From NCBI GenBank assembly GCA_963930655.1, contig OZ005617.1:9736501-9800500 (forward strand): a stretch of 64,000 nt of DNA, in the 5' to 3' direction. Source of the DNA: Myrica gale. Its lineage: Eukaryota; Streptophyta; Magnoliopsida; Fagales; Myricaceae. Below are positions 45,701 through 54,751 of the stretch, one piece after another. Every line of letters starts with the position of its first letter. Position 1 is the stretch's first letter. A program made the position numbers and the translations under genes. A model generated the notes under the pieces. That model was not told the origin of the DNA. It made no database searches and saw only the letters and a program-made list of their open reading frames with translations.

Positions 45701-48584
45701 ATTCCCCCACCTCCTGACCACCTAAGAGGGACCCAAAAGAAGGAGCCATCACTGCCCGCTCCCTCGCGTCTTCACACCGCTCCACAATGCTAGTTTGCAG
45801 CAAGCCCAACGAGCCCATCAATCCCAGCAAGCCCAGACCCCCCTTCGGTCACTACCAAAGCCCCCGATACACTATCTAAGGCCTCCGGTTCACCAACCCC
45901 AGCAAGCCCAGTTCTCTGATCAGACGAGAGCATTCCCGTGCACGTTCCATCATCAAGAGGACTACGATTTTTCGGCGTAACCTCCGGCGCCGGAAGTGAT
46001 GCCGGGCAGTCGCCATCCACGACAGAATGTGCCGACGCGTGGGTATCCGTCGCCGGCGAGTGGGTATCACCAGCTCCCTTGCCTCCGAGACCCGATAACT
46101 TAGCTTCAGCAAGAAAAACATCATTTTCCGGCGTAACCTCCGGCGCCGGAAGAGCCTCCGTGCAGTCGCCAGCGACACCAGAAGTCGTCGGCGAGTGGGT
46201 ATCCGCCGCTGGCGAGTGGGTAGCTCCACCTTGCTGGCCTCCGAGATCCACAACGCCAGCGACGAGAGGGGTAGCTGATTCGACCCGGGTCCCCAAAATC
46301 CCAACCGAGTCCTCTGGGCCTCCAAGATTCGGCCCGGATGAGGAGGCCCCTTCAAAATGATGCTGGTGTTCACATTTGAATCTCGGCCCAACTATTCGGC
46401 CCGGAGGAATAGCCTTGCATCCCAACACCTTGTTTCGAATTCCCAACAGCTTGTTTCTCCACTCAGACACGTAAAGTGTTATACCGACAGCCGCCTCTGC
46501 AGTTAAAGGCTGGTCCTTGAAAACTGAAATGTCAGCCTTCAAAGTCTGGCCTTTCGTCTTCCACACTCCATACATGCTTGCTCCAACCCCCTCCACCACC
46601 GGAGACTGCCCCCCTAACCTCTCCCCCAACTGTCCCTTCTTGAGAACTTCAGCAAAGGAGAGCTCTCTACGCACTCCAGCCCCAAACGAACCCTCTTTCC
46701 GACTATTAAGCTGACTGAGGTGAATCACAACCTCCTGAAACACATCGGCTAGCTTCTTCCAACCAACTCCCTCCTTTCCTTCCGGTATCATAACCACGCC
46801 CTGCCTGCGCCCCCCACCAAACTCTGCGATAGCAACAAATCTCCCAGCTTTGTTGTTGCACCTTTGCGCCAAGAAGCCCCGAGAAGCTTCATTAAATTTA
46901 ACAACAACCTCCTCCGTAAAGGCAACCAGCTGCACCCTACGAACCAAGTTCACAATCCAATCAGCTCCATACCTCCCAAGGAAGATCGAGCTCATAACTT
47001 TGCGACTCCACTCCGACAGTTGGACAACTCCATTGACTAAAACAGAGACCTGGAACTCCTTAGCTTCAACACTGAAGCGACGGGAAAAAGACATCAGCCC
47101 CCCCCTTTGTTCCGACACTGCACCCCAAAAAAAACAAAAGGAACTTTTTTTCTCTTTTTTATTAGAAGCTCGAAATCAATACTCCAACGTAGCAGCCATT
47201 TGGACCCAACTTTCAACAACCCAATACGCATGACAAAAACTAACTCAAATCTTAAACACCCAATATGCTAAAATGGACAAAGAATTTACTAGAGACACAC
47301 ATGAAACCAAGCACAATCAGGAAAAAGCAAAAAAACTAAGAAAGGCACCAGATTGTTTCACGCCTAGGAAGACATGTAAAGATGATTTAGAACATGATAA
47401 AAACTAGTCCAGTTACTTGATCTTATCTTTACTTTTATGATAAATCAATACAAGTTTTTCTCAAAATAAAATTAGTCCCTATACACATACAATTAGTTAT
47501 TGTATTTTTAAAGACCTCCACGAATATATCCCCGATCATAAAATTTTGACATTGAATGCAACGTTTTAAATTCAAATAAAAAAGTTATTAAAAAAATAAC
47601 GGAGACCTTCGCATGGGGGGGAGTTCCAAACTACATGTTACAATATCCCTGATTTTATGTTTTTAAACAATTCAAGGATCACTTTTATTTCGAGCCAAAA
47701 GCAGACGACCGATTTCAAATTTTTCCATTTTTTTGTCAGAGTACCAAACGATTCCAAACTTTTGTACCAGAGTTAGCATCACTTTGCAGTCTTTTTTCGG
47801 CCAGCCACATTCTTGCTAACCTTAAAAGCGACTTCAAGCCTAATCACTAACTAAACAAACATAGACAGAAATGATTCACATATAAAATGAATACGAAGGG
47901 TTCGCATGATTAATTTAGTTTTTGTTCCTACTAGGCCGCAAAAATGAAATCGAACGCAATCGCAATGCAATGAACTCACAACAAAATCCAGTTGCCATCG
48001 AGAACTCCCGGGGCTTCGTTAGGCGCCGCAATTGGATTCGCCGCCTCCAGCTGATTGACAAGCTCGGAGACCTCGGCCCTCACCTCCGGCCCGGCCCTGA
48101 ACCCAAAATCGGTCCCGTAAGTATTGTCCACCAAGCAGCGCTTCAACTCCACCAGCTTATTACCAGACTTATTTTCCCTCGCCACATCAGCCCCATCCTT
48201 GGCGGTGGAAGTGGAGGCGGCGGGGCTACCATTACCGATATCTTCCCTTGCCACCGGTTTATCGGTCGCCTCCTCCGCACCATCTGCCGCCCACTCATCC
48301 TCGTTCATAGGCGGGTCCGGCGGGGATTCGGGCTCAGGAACGGGTTCGGACGGCTCTCCCCACTCGTCAGAGATCCGGGGGTCGGGATTGGGGGAGGAGG
48401 AGGGGTCAGATAGAGAGGAGCGGGTGAGAGGGAGAGAGAGTGAAGATCTGAGGAGTTGATTTGTATAGTTTGGGAAAGAGACAGAGGGAGAGAACAGGTG
48501 ACGGAGTGGTTTACCGGAACTAGGAATTTTGGAGAAGAGGGAGAAGTGAGTGTGTGCGGTGGCTGTGGTGGAAAGAAGAGCCAT
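39728..48584 (-). CDS. FBN2: Plastid-lipid-associated protein / fibrillin, FBN2 type (3 exons)
   Basis: PAP/fibrillin proteins coat plastoglobules and thylakoid lipid surfaces and help in photoprotection. Exons: 48584-47980, 40540-40345 and 40039-39728 (605+196+312 bp, 370 residues, close to other FBN2 proteins). Splice sites fit: GTGAGT donor with CAG acceptor (phase 2), then GTATTG donor with CAG acceptor (phase 0). Exon 1 encodes a Ser/Thr-rich plastid transit region from MALLSTT, an acidic linker, and LKRCLVDNTYGTDFGF that starts the PAP domain. Exon 2 encodes YTAFSELLPLLA, STTLSSPFATLSFSASATFE. Exon 3 encodes VNVFGQQINLSPVQQS, ISGQPPVKVPIPGDRT and the family-typical WLLTTYLDEDIRISRGDGG end. 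No stop or frameshift is seen. The first intron (7.4 kb) is swollen by transposons; the second is 305 bp. The FBN2 assignment, as opposed to FBN1, rests on remembered family sequence. An in-frame upstream Met exists (48707), but MALLST at 48584 is the family-like start. Confidence 0.9.
41560..43578 (-). mobile_element. 5'-truncated ORF1-only LINE in FBN2 intron 1 (copy 1)
   Basis: A perfect 13-bp duplication TAATTCCAACCAC flanks it (41547-41559 and 43579-43591). The plus-strand T-run at 41560-41568 is its poly(A) tail, preceded by a TTTTTAATAAAATTGGC-type LINE 3' end. It carries an ORF1 frame but no endonuclease or reverse transcriptase, although those follow ORF1 in intact L1 elements. It must have been copied by another LINE's machinery. 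It sits in the same orientation as FBN2, so its A-rich 3' end could in principle offer a premature poly(A) site to FBN2 transcripts. Confidence 0.9.
41813..43578 (-). CDS. LINE ORF1-like protein, open frame of about 588 codons
   Basis: A long uninterrupted frame encodes a plant LINE ORF1-type protein. The N-terminal block reads GRYGVVWLANLFGK, then GRFVVLMELGDSRRRGAVRI, then GVGWQAFA. A low-complexity middle follows with repeated LGGLDGVNEL and a 24-residue unit present twice (EEGVILGGLEEGE, then SRAVLEAGAP). The C-terminus reads SPAWVLDMVSSVGQMVGVSC, EKLRDLFAALEQNRV and RELKGLKSSVNYEGS, which in other LINEs lies just before ORF2. The annotated-looking ATG at 43591 lies in the target duplication, outside the element, so the true N-terminus has been lost by 5' truncation. 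The absence of stops suggests recent insertion; translation is doubtful. Confidence 0.7.
44225..44410 (-). pseudogene. hAT transposase N-terminal fragment
   Basis: The minus strand reads a lysine-rich start (KFLIKKS), then NVAATSETSTRSKRPRLLFS followed by PDDIVADLV. It aligns with the start of the transposase at 31255-31350 (VATTSNEDSSSKRPRPLLSL followed by DDI). The zinc finger and catalytic regions are deleted. Confidence 0.65.
45162..47097 (-). mobile_element. ORF1-only LINE nested in the hAT element (copy 2)
   Basis: A C-run plus TTTGTT duplication of about 14 bp flanks it (45148-45161 and 47098-47111). The plus-strand T-run at 45160-45173 is the poly(A) tail, next to a TTTTAATAAGATTGGC-type 3' end shared with copy 1. 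Like copy 1, it has ORF1 and no ORF2. It entered the hAT element after that element was already in the FBN2 intron or its donor site. Confidence 0.88.
45435..47097 (-). pseudogene. LINE ORF1-like protein of copy 2, one frameshift
   Basis: The frame from about 47094 (MSFSRRFSVEAKEF) runs 430 or so codons: LGRYGADWIVNLVRR, GRFVAIAEFGGGRRQGVVMI and GVGWKKLADVFQ, then a repeated middle with DTHSPATDTH-type and LPAPEVTPEN units in tandem. It stops at 45790 and continues in another frame (45830-45435) with SPAWVLDMVSSVGHMVGLSC, EKLRDLFVALERDRVQ and KMIRELQGLKS. The ends match ORF1 of copy 1, so a single frameshift separates the two parts. The ATG at 47118 lies in the target duplication, not in the element. 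Confidence 0.7.
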
Positions 48585-48669
48585 TTCTTCCAGATGAGTG
48601 TCGAAACTCGAAAGACTGAGAGCTCGATGCTTCGCCGGCCGTTCTGTGACAGGTTTTGAACGAGCCAAA

Positions 48670-48678
48670 TTATTTATA
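48670..48678 (-). promoter_or_regulatory. Probable TATA box of FBN2
   Basis: TATAAATAA on the minus strand lies about 86-95 bp upstream of the FBN2 start codon, a normal distance for a short 5' leader. No transposon is inserted between it and the start. A run of about 19 T (48775-48794) lies roughly 100 bp further upstream. Confidence 0.55.
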
Positions 48679-48799
48679 CGGCAGAAAAAAATCTGGGGAA
48701 AGAACACTTACATGTGGAGAATAATACACAGGATGGCACAGTGCTTAAAAGGGCGCCATAGAAAAGCTACTCAGTTTTTTTTTTTTTTTTTTCCCTTCC

Positions 48800-49892
48800 C
48801 TGGAAAAAGAAAAGTCCACCGCAAACAACCAAAGTTCCAAGCCCATAGACCACAAATCCACAAACCGGGTCCAAGGTCACAAGAGACATATATCGCCACA
48901 ATGACTGTGGTTTCCTTCATTGGAGGAAAGGATGCAACTGAGCGACAACTCCATTTTGCTTTCCCTTGAAAACTTTCCTATTGAAAGTTTGGCGAAAATT
49001 GGTCTGGCCAACTTACCAAAACTTCTGTATATTGATGTATTTATACGAGAGCTAGATAAATACAAAGATGTATACAGATAAGTATAAAGATCTAATACAG
49101 AAATTAAATATATGATAATCGAATGGAAAAGATAAGATAAGATAAGTAAAATTTGAATATACGACTAATCTAAAAAAAGAGATATGAAAATGTGATTGTG
49201 TGAATTGCTTGAGAAATTTGGTTTTGATATGAAGATCAAGACTTTTGTATTCTCGTAAGGTTATATGAAATGTTTCGATGTTGAAGAGTTGTTAGAAATA
49301 CATTAAGATATACCTCAAGAAAGACTTGCTTGACGTTTGTAGCTGGTTAAAAATAATTCTGACATACCGGTCGACCAATTCACTGTAGCAGTCGGCCGCT
49401 ATAACTAGTTGTTGAGTGCAACGATCAAAATGTCATTTTTTACCTACGCAATTGATCGATCGCTTCACAAAGTTGGTCAACCGCGGCAATAAACTAATCA
49501 ACTGCTACCACTCATTTCTGCAGCCGTTATAATGCAAAAGCCCATTTTTTTACATTTTGAAATCTCAATTTTAAAAATCAAATTCCCAAGAATATAAATG
49601 AGGTTTTTTACTTTATATATGGATGATTTGAAAACACTTAAAGCACATTTTGGTTATCAAATTTATGATAAGAAATTTATGCACAATTTGAAATATATGC
49701 AAGTGTGTGTTTTAAATTCTTACCAAAAGTGAAACTAAAACTTACAAGATTTATACCCTATGGTCTTCAAGCATTGACTTATTTCTTCTTCAAAACTTTC
49801 AATTTCCCTGTTTTTGGTTCTTTGACAAAAATATAATTGTCTTTGAAGATGTCCATTTTTTAAACTCATTTCTTATTGAAATCATCAAAATA
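48800..49892. other. Unassigned AT-rich sequence
   Basis: This is the distal FBN2 upstream region and the sequence following the copia remnant. The stretch 49365-49530 contains GGTCGACC-like and GATCGATCG palindromes resembling the LTR cassettes elsewhere, so part may be an unrecognised LTR. No gene is seen. Confidence 0.35.
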
Positions 49893-50114
49893 TCAATTGT
49901 GAACAAAAGCCAACAATTGGAAAAGCTGATTAATTGAGTAGGCTATCTCAATGCGAGTAAATGTACAATATTGCAAAGTACCAACAATTTGTTTGCACTC
50001 TGAAACATCATCAATAGGTTCACCATTTTGAGAAGAGTATGGCTTAGCACCACCCATCCGGGCATGATAAAGTGTCACGCCCCAAAAATCAACACAAATA
50101 AATAAAATAAATCA

Positions 50115-50596
50115 GGGGAAATGTCATTATTCCCCCATAAGTATGAGTCAATTGCATTTGGACCCCCTAACTTTCAAAACTGCGATTTACTACCTCTATG
50201 TATGAAACATTTGCAATGTTCACCCCAGTCAAATTTTCCATTAAACTTGACGGAATTTGACATTAAAATGATCGAAATTCCTTCAAAGATAATTTTAAAA
50301 AATAAATAAATATTTAAGAAATAAATTAAAAAGTATATAGATTACTAAAATAGAGTTTCAATAGTTTTAATTAAAAAATATTACATTTTTAATATCATTT
50401 TTTTAGTAATTTTGTCTTGGAGGATTATTTTGATCATTTTATAAATGTCGAATTCCTTCAAGCTTAACGGAAAATTTGACTGGGGGCAAATATTACAAAT
50501 GTTTCATACTTAGAGGATGTAAATCACAGTTTTGAAAGTTAGGGAGCGAACAATGCAATTGACACATACTTATAGAGTGAACAATGACATTTCCCC
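50115..50596. mobile_element. MITE with about 175-bp terminal inverted repeats
   Basis: It begins GGGGAAATGTCATT and ends with its inverse. The arms match over roughly 175 bp (TAAGTATG.GTCAATTGCAT, CCCTAACTTTCAAAACTG, GAAACATTTG, AGTCAAATTTTCC and so on), leaving an AT-rich centre (about 50290-50420). It has no coding capacity. It is nested in solo LTR 1 and absent from the related LTR at 52075. The target duplication is unclear in AATAAAT-rich flanks. Confidence 0.85.
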
Positions 50597-51627
50597 AATA
50601 AATAATAGAAATTTATCTCTTTTATTCGGAACAAAACATATTATAGTTATAATGTTCAAAAAAATAAACTTAAACAAATTCTCTTAACAGCCTAAAATCC
50701 AAAATGATGTTCTCATCTATCACGCTCGCATGCTTTCTAGGTTTGATGCTTGAGCAATTCTGAAAATAAGAAAATAATAACGGAGTGAGTTCGACAACTC
50801 AGTAAGCAGAGAATAAAATAAACAAATAAAAATTCGCTTTGGCATTAACAGTAAGCCACATTTATCCATGTGGTAGGGTTGTGCACAACAGAGTTCACTA
50901 TACTAAGACTAGGGAGAAACCCACGCAAAAACTACTTCGTAATATGGGTGCACTTAATAACAATAAGTTGGTATCAACAACAACAACAGTAACAATATCA
51001 GTAACAGAACATTGTCTCAGGGTTTGAAAATAGTATAATAAATAATAACATAAATCAGAAACAAAAATTGTATTCAACATAAACAGATTTGCATGCTTTC
51101 AAAACTCCACATTTGATCGTCATTTTTCGAAGAAAAGAATATAGTAGCACCGCTTACCCGGCGTGCTATAAAAATTGAATTGCGCTAGAACACAAGCATT
51201 ACAGCAATTCAAAAGAACCAAAGAAAGTTGCAACAAACTCAACAATGGCCGATCTGATTTAGAAAGGGAGAGAGATCTCAAAAAATGATAGAGAATCATC
51301 TTTGAGAGTTATAGGCGAGGGAGATCTGAATTCTTGGCGAAAAAACAGTGTATCAGAACCTTCATTAACACCATTAATCGCATGAAATCGCTGAGAAACT
51401 TCGAGAATTATGCATTGTAGAAGAAAAGCCATAAAAATCAAAGGAAACAATGTTAAATGAGAGAGAAATCAAATAGTTGCAGAACGGCGGCATGCAACAA
51501 GAATTTGAACATTTTTAAGGTTTGGGGAAGAAGAAAAATAAAACGCACCGTTTCATTTAACAATCCAAATCAACCAAAATCTGTTTAAATAAAATAAATA
51601 TTCAACTATGATAGCCAAATGCATAAA

Positions 51628-51830
51628 GCACCTTAATGGTTAAGTTGGGAATCTCTCCTTGCGGGTTAGAATTTTCGTGTTCCCTTCTATTTTCAAAATA
51701 AAACCGGTATACGTTCAAAGAAACTAAAATAGTATTATTGAAAACAAATACACGTTTGGCCTAGTGGTCTTCCCCTTTTACTCCCCAAGTCTAGAGTTCA
51801 ACTCCAGCCATTTGCAAAATCCTTTTTTTT
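51628..51830 (+). promoter_or_regulatory. Tandem tRNA-like units antisense to solo LTR 1
   Basis: The unit nearest the LTR edge has an A box TGGCCTAGTGG (51757-51767), a B box GAGTTCAACTCC (51794-51805) and a run of eight T (51823-51830) that would serve as a Pol III terminator. A more degraded unit precedes it (A-like at about 51628-51640, B-like GGGTTAGAATTT at 51663-51675). Both point toward the LTR 5' edge, opposite to LTR transcription. The units are too short and degenerate to be working tRNAs. Confidence 0.6.
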
Positions 51831-52074
51831 AGGAAGACTAGGTTATCACATAACGAAGATCCATAATGTACATGCTTTGCCGTAAATGAAGACCATGGGC
51901 ATCACGAGAATCCTCAATCCCATGAAAATAACTAAGCTCACCCAAGTCCTTAAGCAAGTCAACCACGTAAATGAGAATAAAAATGTGAAGACCATCCTTG
52001 TGATATGTAAATAACGATGTGTCAACTTTTGAACCCAAAAAACCAAGATCAAGTAAGCTGGTGGAGAGACAAAG

Positions 52075-53680
52075 TGTGAAAACCCGTGTAAAAAGAAAAG
52101 GGGCATGCCTAGGATTCGAACTCCTGGGCTAGTGGTAAACAAAGGGAAACCACTGAGCTACATGTTTTTTTTGTTAAACTGGTGGCACGCTTTTATATAT
52201 ATGCGCTACATGATTAAATGAGATAAACATGGCAGCGCGAGGACTCGAACCTCGGTGCCTAGAGGGATAAAACGACAAGCTAACCACTGGAGCCATGCGC
52301 GCATTTGCTATTATAAACAACATTATATTTTATTTATTCTTTTGTTCGGTCGATATTTCTATTAAGTTAAACGGTGCGTTTTGACTGTCTTCTTCCTCAA
52401 ACCCTAAAACTTTTCGTGTTCTATTCGTTTCAGTTGCAGTTTCGCTAACTTTAGACTTTCCCTCTCCTAAATTCTCTCTCTCTCTCTTCATTTTCTCTTC
52501 CGTTACACTTCATTTTACCTAGATTTCGAAGCCTATTCAACTTCTTTGCAAATATCTTGAAGAGTCTTCATAAATAATATGATTTATCATGTTTTATGGG
52601 GGATTTCGAAAAGACATGAGTTTCAAGATTTTACAATGAATTTTTAAGCCAAATCTTGAGTTCTCCTCACCTATAAAAAGGGGAGCTCGTTCAAAGGTAA
52701 AGCACACCTCTCAAAAGTGAATCCTCTAGCATTTTTGAGATCTCTCTCTCTCAATGTCAATTTCGGTCATTGTTGAGTTTCTCAATTTTCTTCGGTTCTT
52801 TTGGGTCACTGCAATACGTGGATTCTAGGTGGTTCGATTGTTGAAGCAAATCTGGTAAGCGGAGCTACTATATTGTTTTCTTCAAAAATTATGAACACGT
52901 TTTCATAAAAGATTTTGTGGAAAATATTTTATTTCAAGTTTATGTTATTCTGAAAACAAATGTGGAATTTTAAAAGACGTACTGAGATTGTTTATATGAT
53001 TGTTCTAAATTATTTCTCAAAGATTCTGTATTCTGCTGAACATCATTTCTGATTTTGAATCTGAGTTCTGATATTATATATTAAACTGTTTTCAAACCCC
53101 GAGGCGATGTTCTGTTACTGATTACTGATTACTGTTGCTGTTGGTACCAACTCATTACTGATTACTGGTGCACCCATTTTTCGGATTAGTTTCTGTGTGG
53201 GTTTTCTCCCTAGTGCACACTTAGCGTACATGGCTAAGTCTTAGTAGGGCAAACTCCACTTTCTGTTGGCTTAATTCGGTTTGGCCGCCGGTTAAGTCGT
53301 TGCACAACCCTGCCACAGGGGTCAATGTGGCTTACTGTTGATGTCAATGAGATTTTCTGAAAAGCTATTTTATTTTCTGTATTTCTGGTCACTGAATTGA
53401 GTAATATTTTCAAAGAAAAGAATATATGTTTTTATTCTCTGCTTACTGAGTTGTCGAACTCACTCCGTTATTATTTTCCCCACTTTCAGAGATTTTTGAA
53501 GAACGTGACAAGGATGATACTTAGATGGCATGCGGGCGGGAGTAGTATTGTTTTGAAAATTGTACAAGATTATGTTTTAAAGCATTGAGGTTTTGATGAT
53601 GTTTTTATTTAGAATAAAGGAAATGATGTCTCAAAGTTGTTTTAATCAAAATTTCAAATGTTGATTTTTGGGGCGTGACA
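52075..53680 (+). mobile_element. Solo LTR 2 in the copia RT
   Basis: It starts TGTGAAAACCCG and ends GGGGCGTGACA. The 5-mer CAAAG flanks both sides exactly (52070-52074 and 53681-53685) and its removal rejoins the RT frame. It is related to solo LTR 1 but in opposite orientation, so together the two form a large inverted repeat. It contains two antisense tRNA-like units (52090-52302), the GCACAACCCTG..CAGGGG hairpin (about 53304-53322) and the TGAGTT/AACTCA hairpin (53447-53462). Confidence 0.93.
52090..52302 (-). promoter_or_regulatory. Tandem tRNA-like units antisense to solo LTR 2
   Basis: Both units read on the minus strand. Unit nearest the edge: A box TAGCTCAGTGG (52160-52150), B box GTTCGAATCC (52121-52112), then CTTTTCTTTTT (52100-52090) as a potential Pol III terminator. 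Second unit (52302-52231, 72 nt): A-like TGGCTCCAGTGG (52295-52284) and a perfect T arm, CGAGG-TTCGAGT-CCTCG, containing the B box. Acceptor and anticodon stems are poor, so they are tRNA-derived sequences, not tRNA genes. Positions relative to the LTR edge match those in solo LTR 1. Confidence 0.7.
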
Positions 53681-54180
53681 CAAAGGAACAACACTCGAGG
53701 AGCTTGTTTAAGGGCACATAAAGCCTTGTGAAGCTACAAGGTGTGAATGAATTGGATCAGTGAAGCCATATGGTTGTTCAATATAAACCTCCTCTTGTAA
53801 TGTCCCGCATAAGAAAGCATTAGAGACATCTTGTTGGTGATTTTTTCAGCCATAAAACACTGCTATAGCAAGCACCTCACCAACTGTTGTCAATTTAATG
53901 ATCGAACTAAATGACTCAAAGAAGTCTACTCCACTCACTTATTCATAGCCCTTCTCGCCACAAGTCTTGATTTTAAACAATCAATGCTTCCATCCGCTTT
54001 CTGGCTAAGTTTGTAAACCCATTTTTTTATGACATTATGATCAACTGGTCAAGGCACTAAAATCCATGTATTATTTACAATAAGAGCATCATATTCGGCC
54101 TTCATTGCGTCTTACGAATCCTAATCTTTGGAGACACAAGCTTGTGAGTATGATTTTGGTTTTGTAATGTTTAACACGAC

Positions 54181-54751
54181 ATTGAGAATGAAGAGGGTGT
54201 TTTGTGGTGTAAAACATTTGGAAGTCAGGAAATATTTTAGGACGTAGAGACCCAGTTTAGGATGTAGTGACCGTGCAATTGCGATGTGCGTTTTGTAAAA
54301 ATTTGTATGATTTTGATGAAATTGTGAATATTTATGTAAATTGAAGTTTTATAGGTTTTTGTGTCAAAGTTGGTGAAAAGTTTTAAGGATATTTATTTTT
54401 TGTTGGAGTTTGTAAAAAGTTGCAGAGAGAGACGATTTGATGTAATTGTTTAATAAAAAAATTATCGGAGTTAGGTGAAAAAATATGGAGAGAGTATTTG
54501 TTATAATTTTTTAAAAAAAGTATTAGATTTTTTGTGAAAAATTATTGGAGATTGTGTAAAAGGTATTTGTGTTTGTGTATGAATTTTTGAGATTTTGGAT
54601 GTTCGTTTTGTAAATTGAATTCTATTGTATTCTAGAATACTTTTGCAAACAAATATGCACACTAAGGAGCCATTATGGTTTTCTGATGGAGGAGGTGAGG
54701 AAGACTTGGGAGAATGAGAGTTTAGTTGAAGAGTTTGTGGTAGAGAGGGTT
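54181..54751. other. AT-rich spacer, no gene seen
   Basis: The sequence is rich in TTTTGTGAAAAATTATTGGAG-like phrases and resembles the AT-rich stretch at 2350-2640 in composition. It may be a shared dispersed repeat; no coding content. Confidence 0.3.

Larger units (their letters stand above)
44001..47120 (-). mobile_element. Non-autonomous hAT element in FBN2 intron 1, carrying a nested LINE
   Basis: The left end is CAGTGGTGGAACC and the right end GTTCCGACACTG, inverted copies of the plant hAT terminus. CACCCC abuts both ends (43995-44000 and 47121-47126), a partial remnant of the usual 8-bp duplication. The minus strand encodes the N-terminal region of the same transposase family as the hAT at 30622 (44225-44410), after a GC-rich leader (45010-45160). 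A LINE copy is inserted at 45162-47097. Without the LINE the element is only about 1.2 kb, so it is internally deleted. Confidence 0.8.
50073..51850 (-). mobile_element. Solo LTR 1 in the copia RT, with nested MITE and tRNA-like units
   Basis: On the minus strand it starts TGTGATAACC (51850) and ends TGTTGATTTTTGGGGCGTGACA-like at 50073, its last 20 or so bases identical to those of the solo LTR at 52075-53680. The target duplication is TAAAG (50068-50072) against TAACG (51851-51855), one base apart; removing the LTR restores the RT frame, so TAAAG is ancestral. It contains the TGAGTT/AACTCA hairpin (50786-50801), a 482-bp MITE (50115-50596) and two antisense tRNA-like units near its 5' end. 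Confidence 0.9.
49893..54180 (-). pseudogene. Ty1/copia reverse transcriptase remnant split by two solo LTRs
   Basis: Read right to left, pieces join into one copia RT. 54150-53686: WVYKLSQKADGSID, RLVARRAMNKWSGVDFFESF, QQDVSNAFLCGTLQEEVYIE. Then 52070-51856: CLSTSLLDLGFLGSKVDTSL, HIFILIYVVDLL, KDLGELSYFHGIEDSR, GLHLRQSMYIMDL. Then 50067-49893: YHARMGGAKPYSSQNGEP, ECKQIVGTLQYCTFTRIEIA. The target duplications of the two LTRs sit exactly at the joints, so the RT was continuous before they arrived. There are further stops and a deletion at the YVDD box (YVVDLL, then KDLGEL). Integrase, protease and Gag are absent. Non-functional. Confidence 0.85.

Noticed and set aside
47922-48659. Plus-strand frames of up to 163 codons over FBN2 exon 1
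   Set aside because: They are mirror frames of the exon; splice sites and family motifs support only the minus strand.
52231-52302. Functional tRNA gene
   Set aside because: The T arm and B box are good, but the acceptor and anticodon stems do not fold properly, and related LTRs carry degraded versions.
50073-53680. A single 3.6-kb foldback transposon with TGTCACGCCCC inverted ends
   Set aside because: Each half has its own target duplication and the copia RT pieces between and around them rejoin precisely, so they are two solo LTRs.
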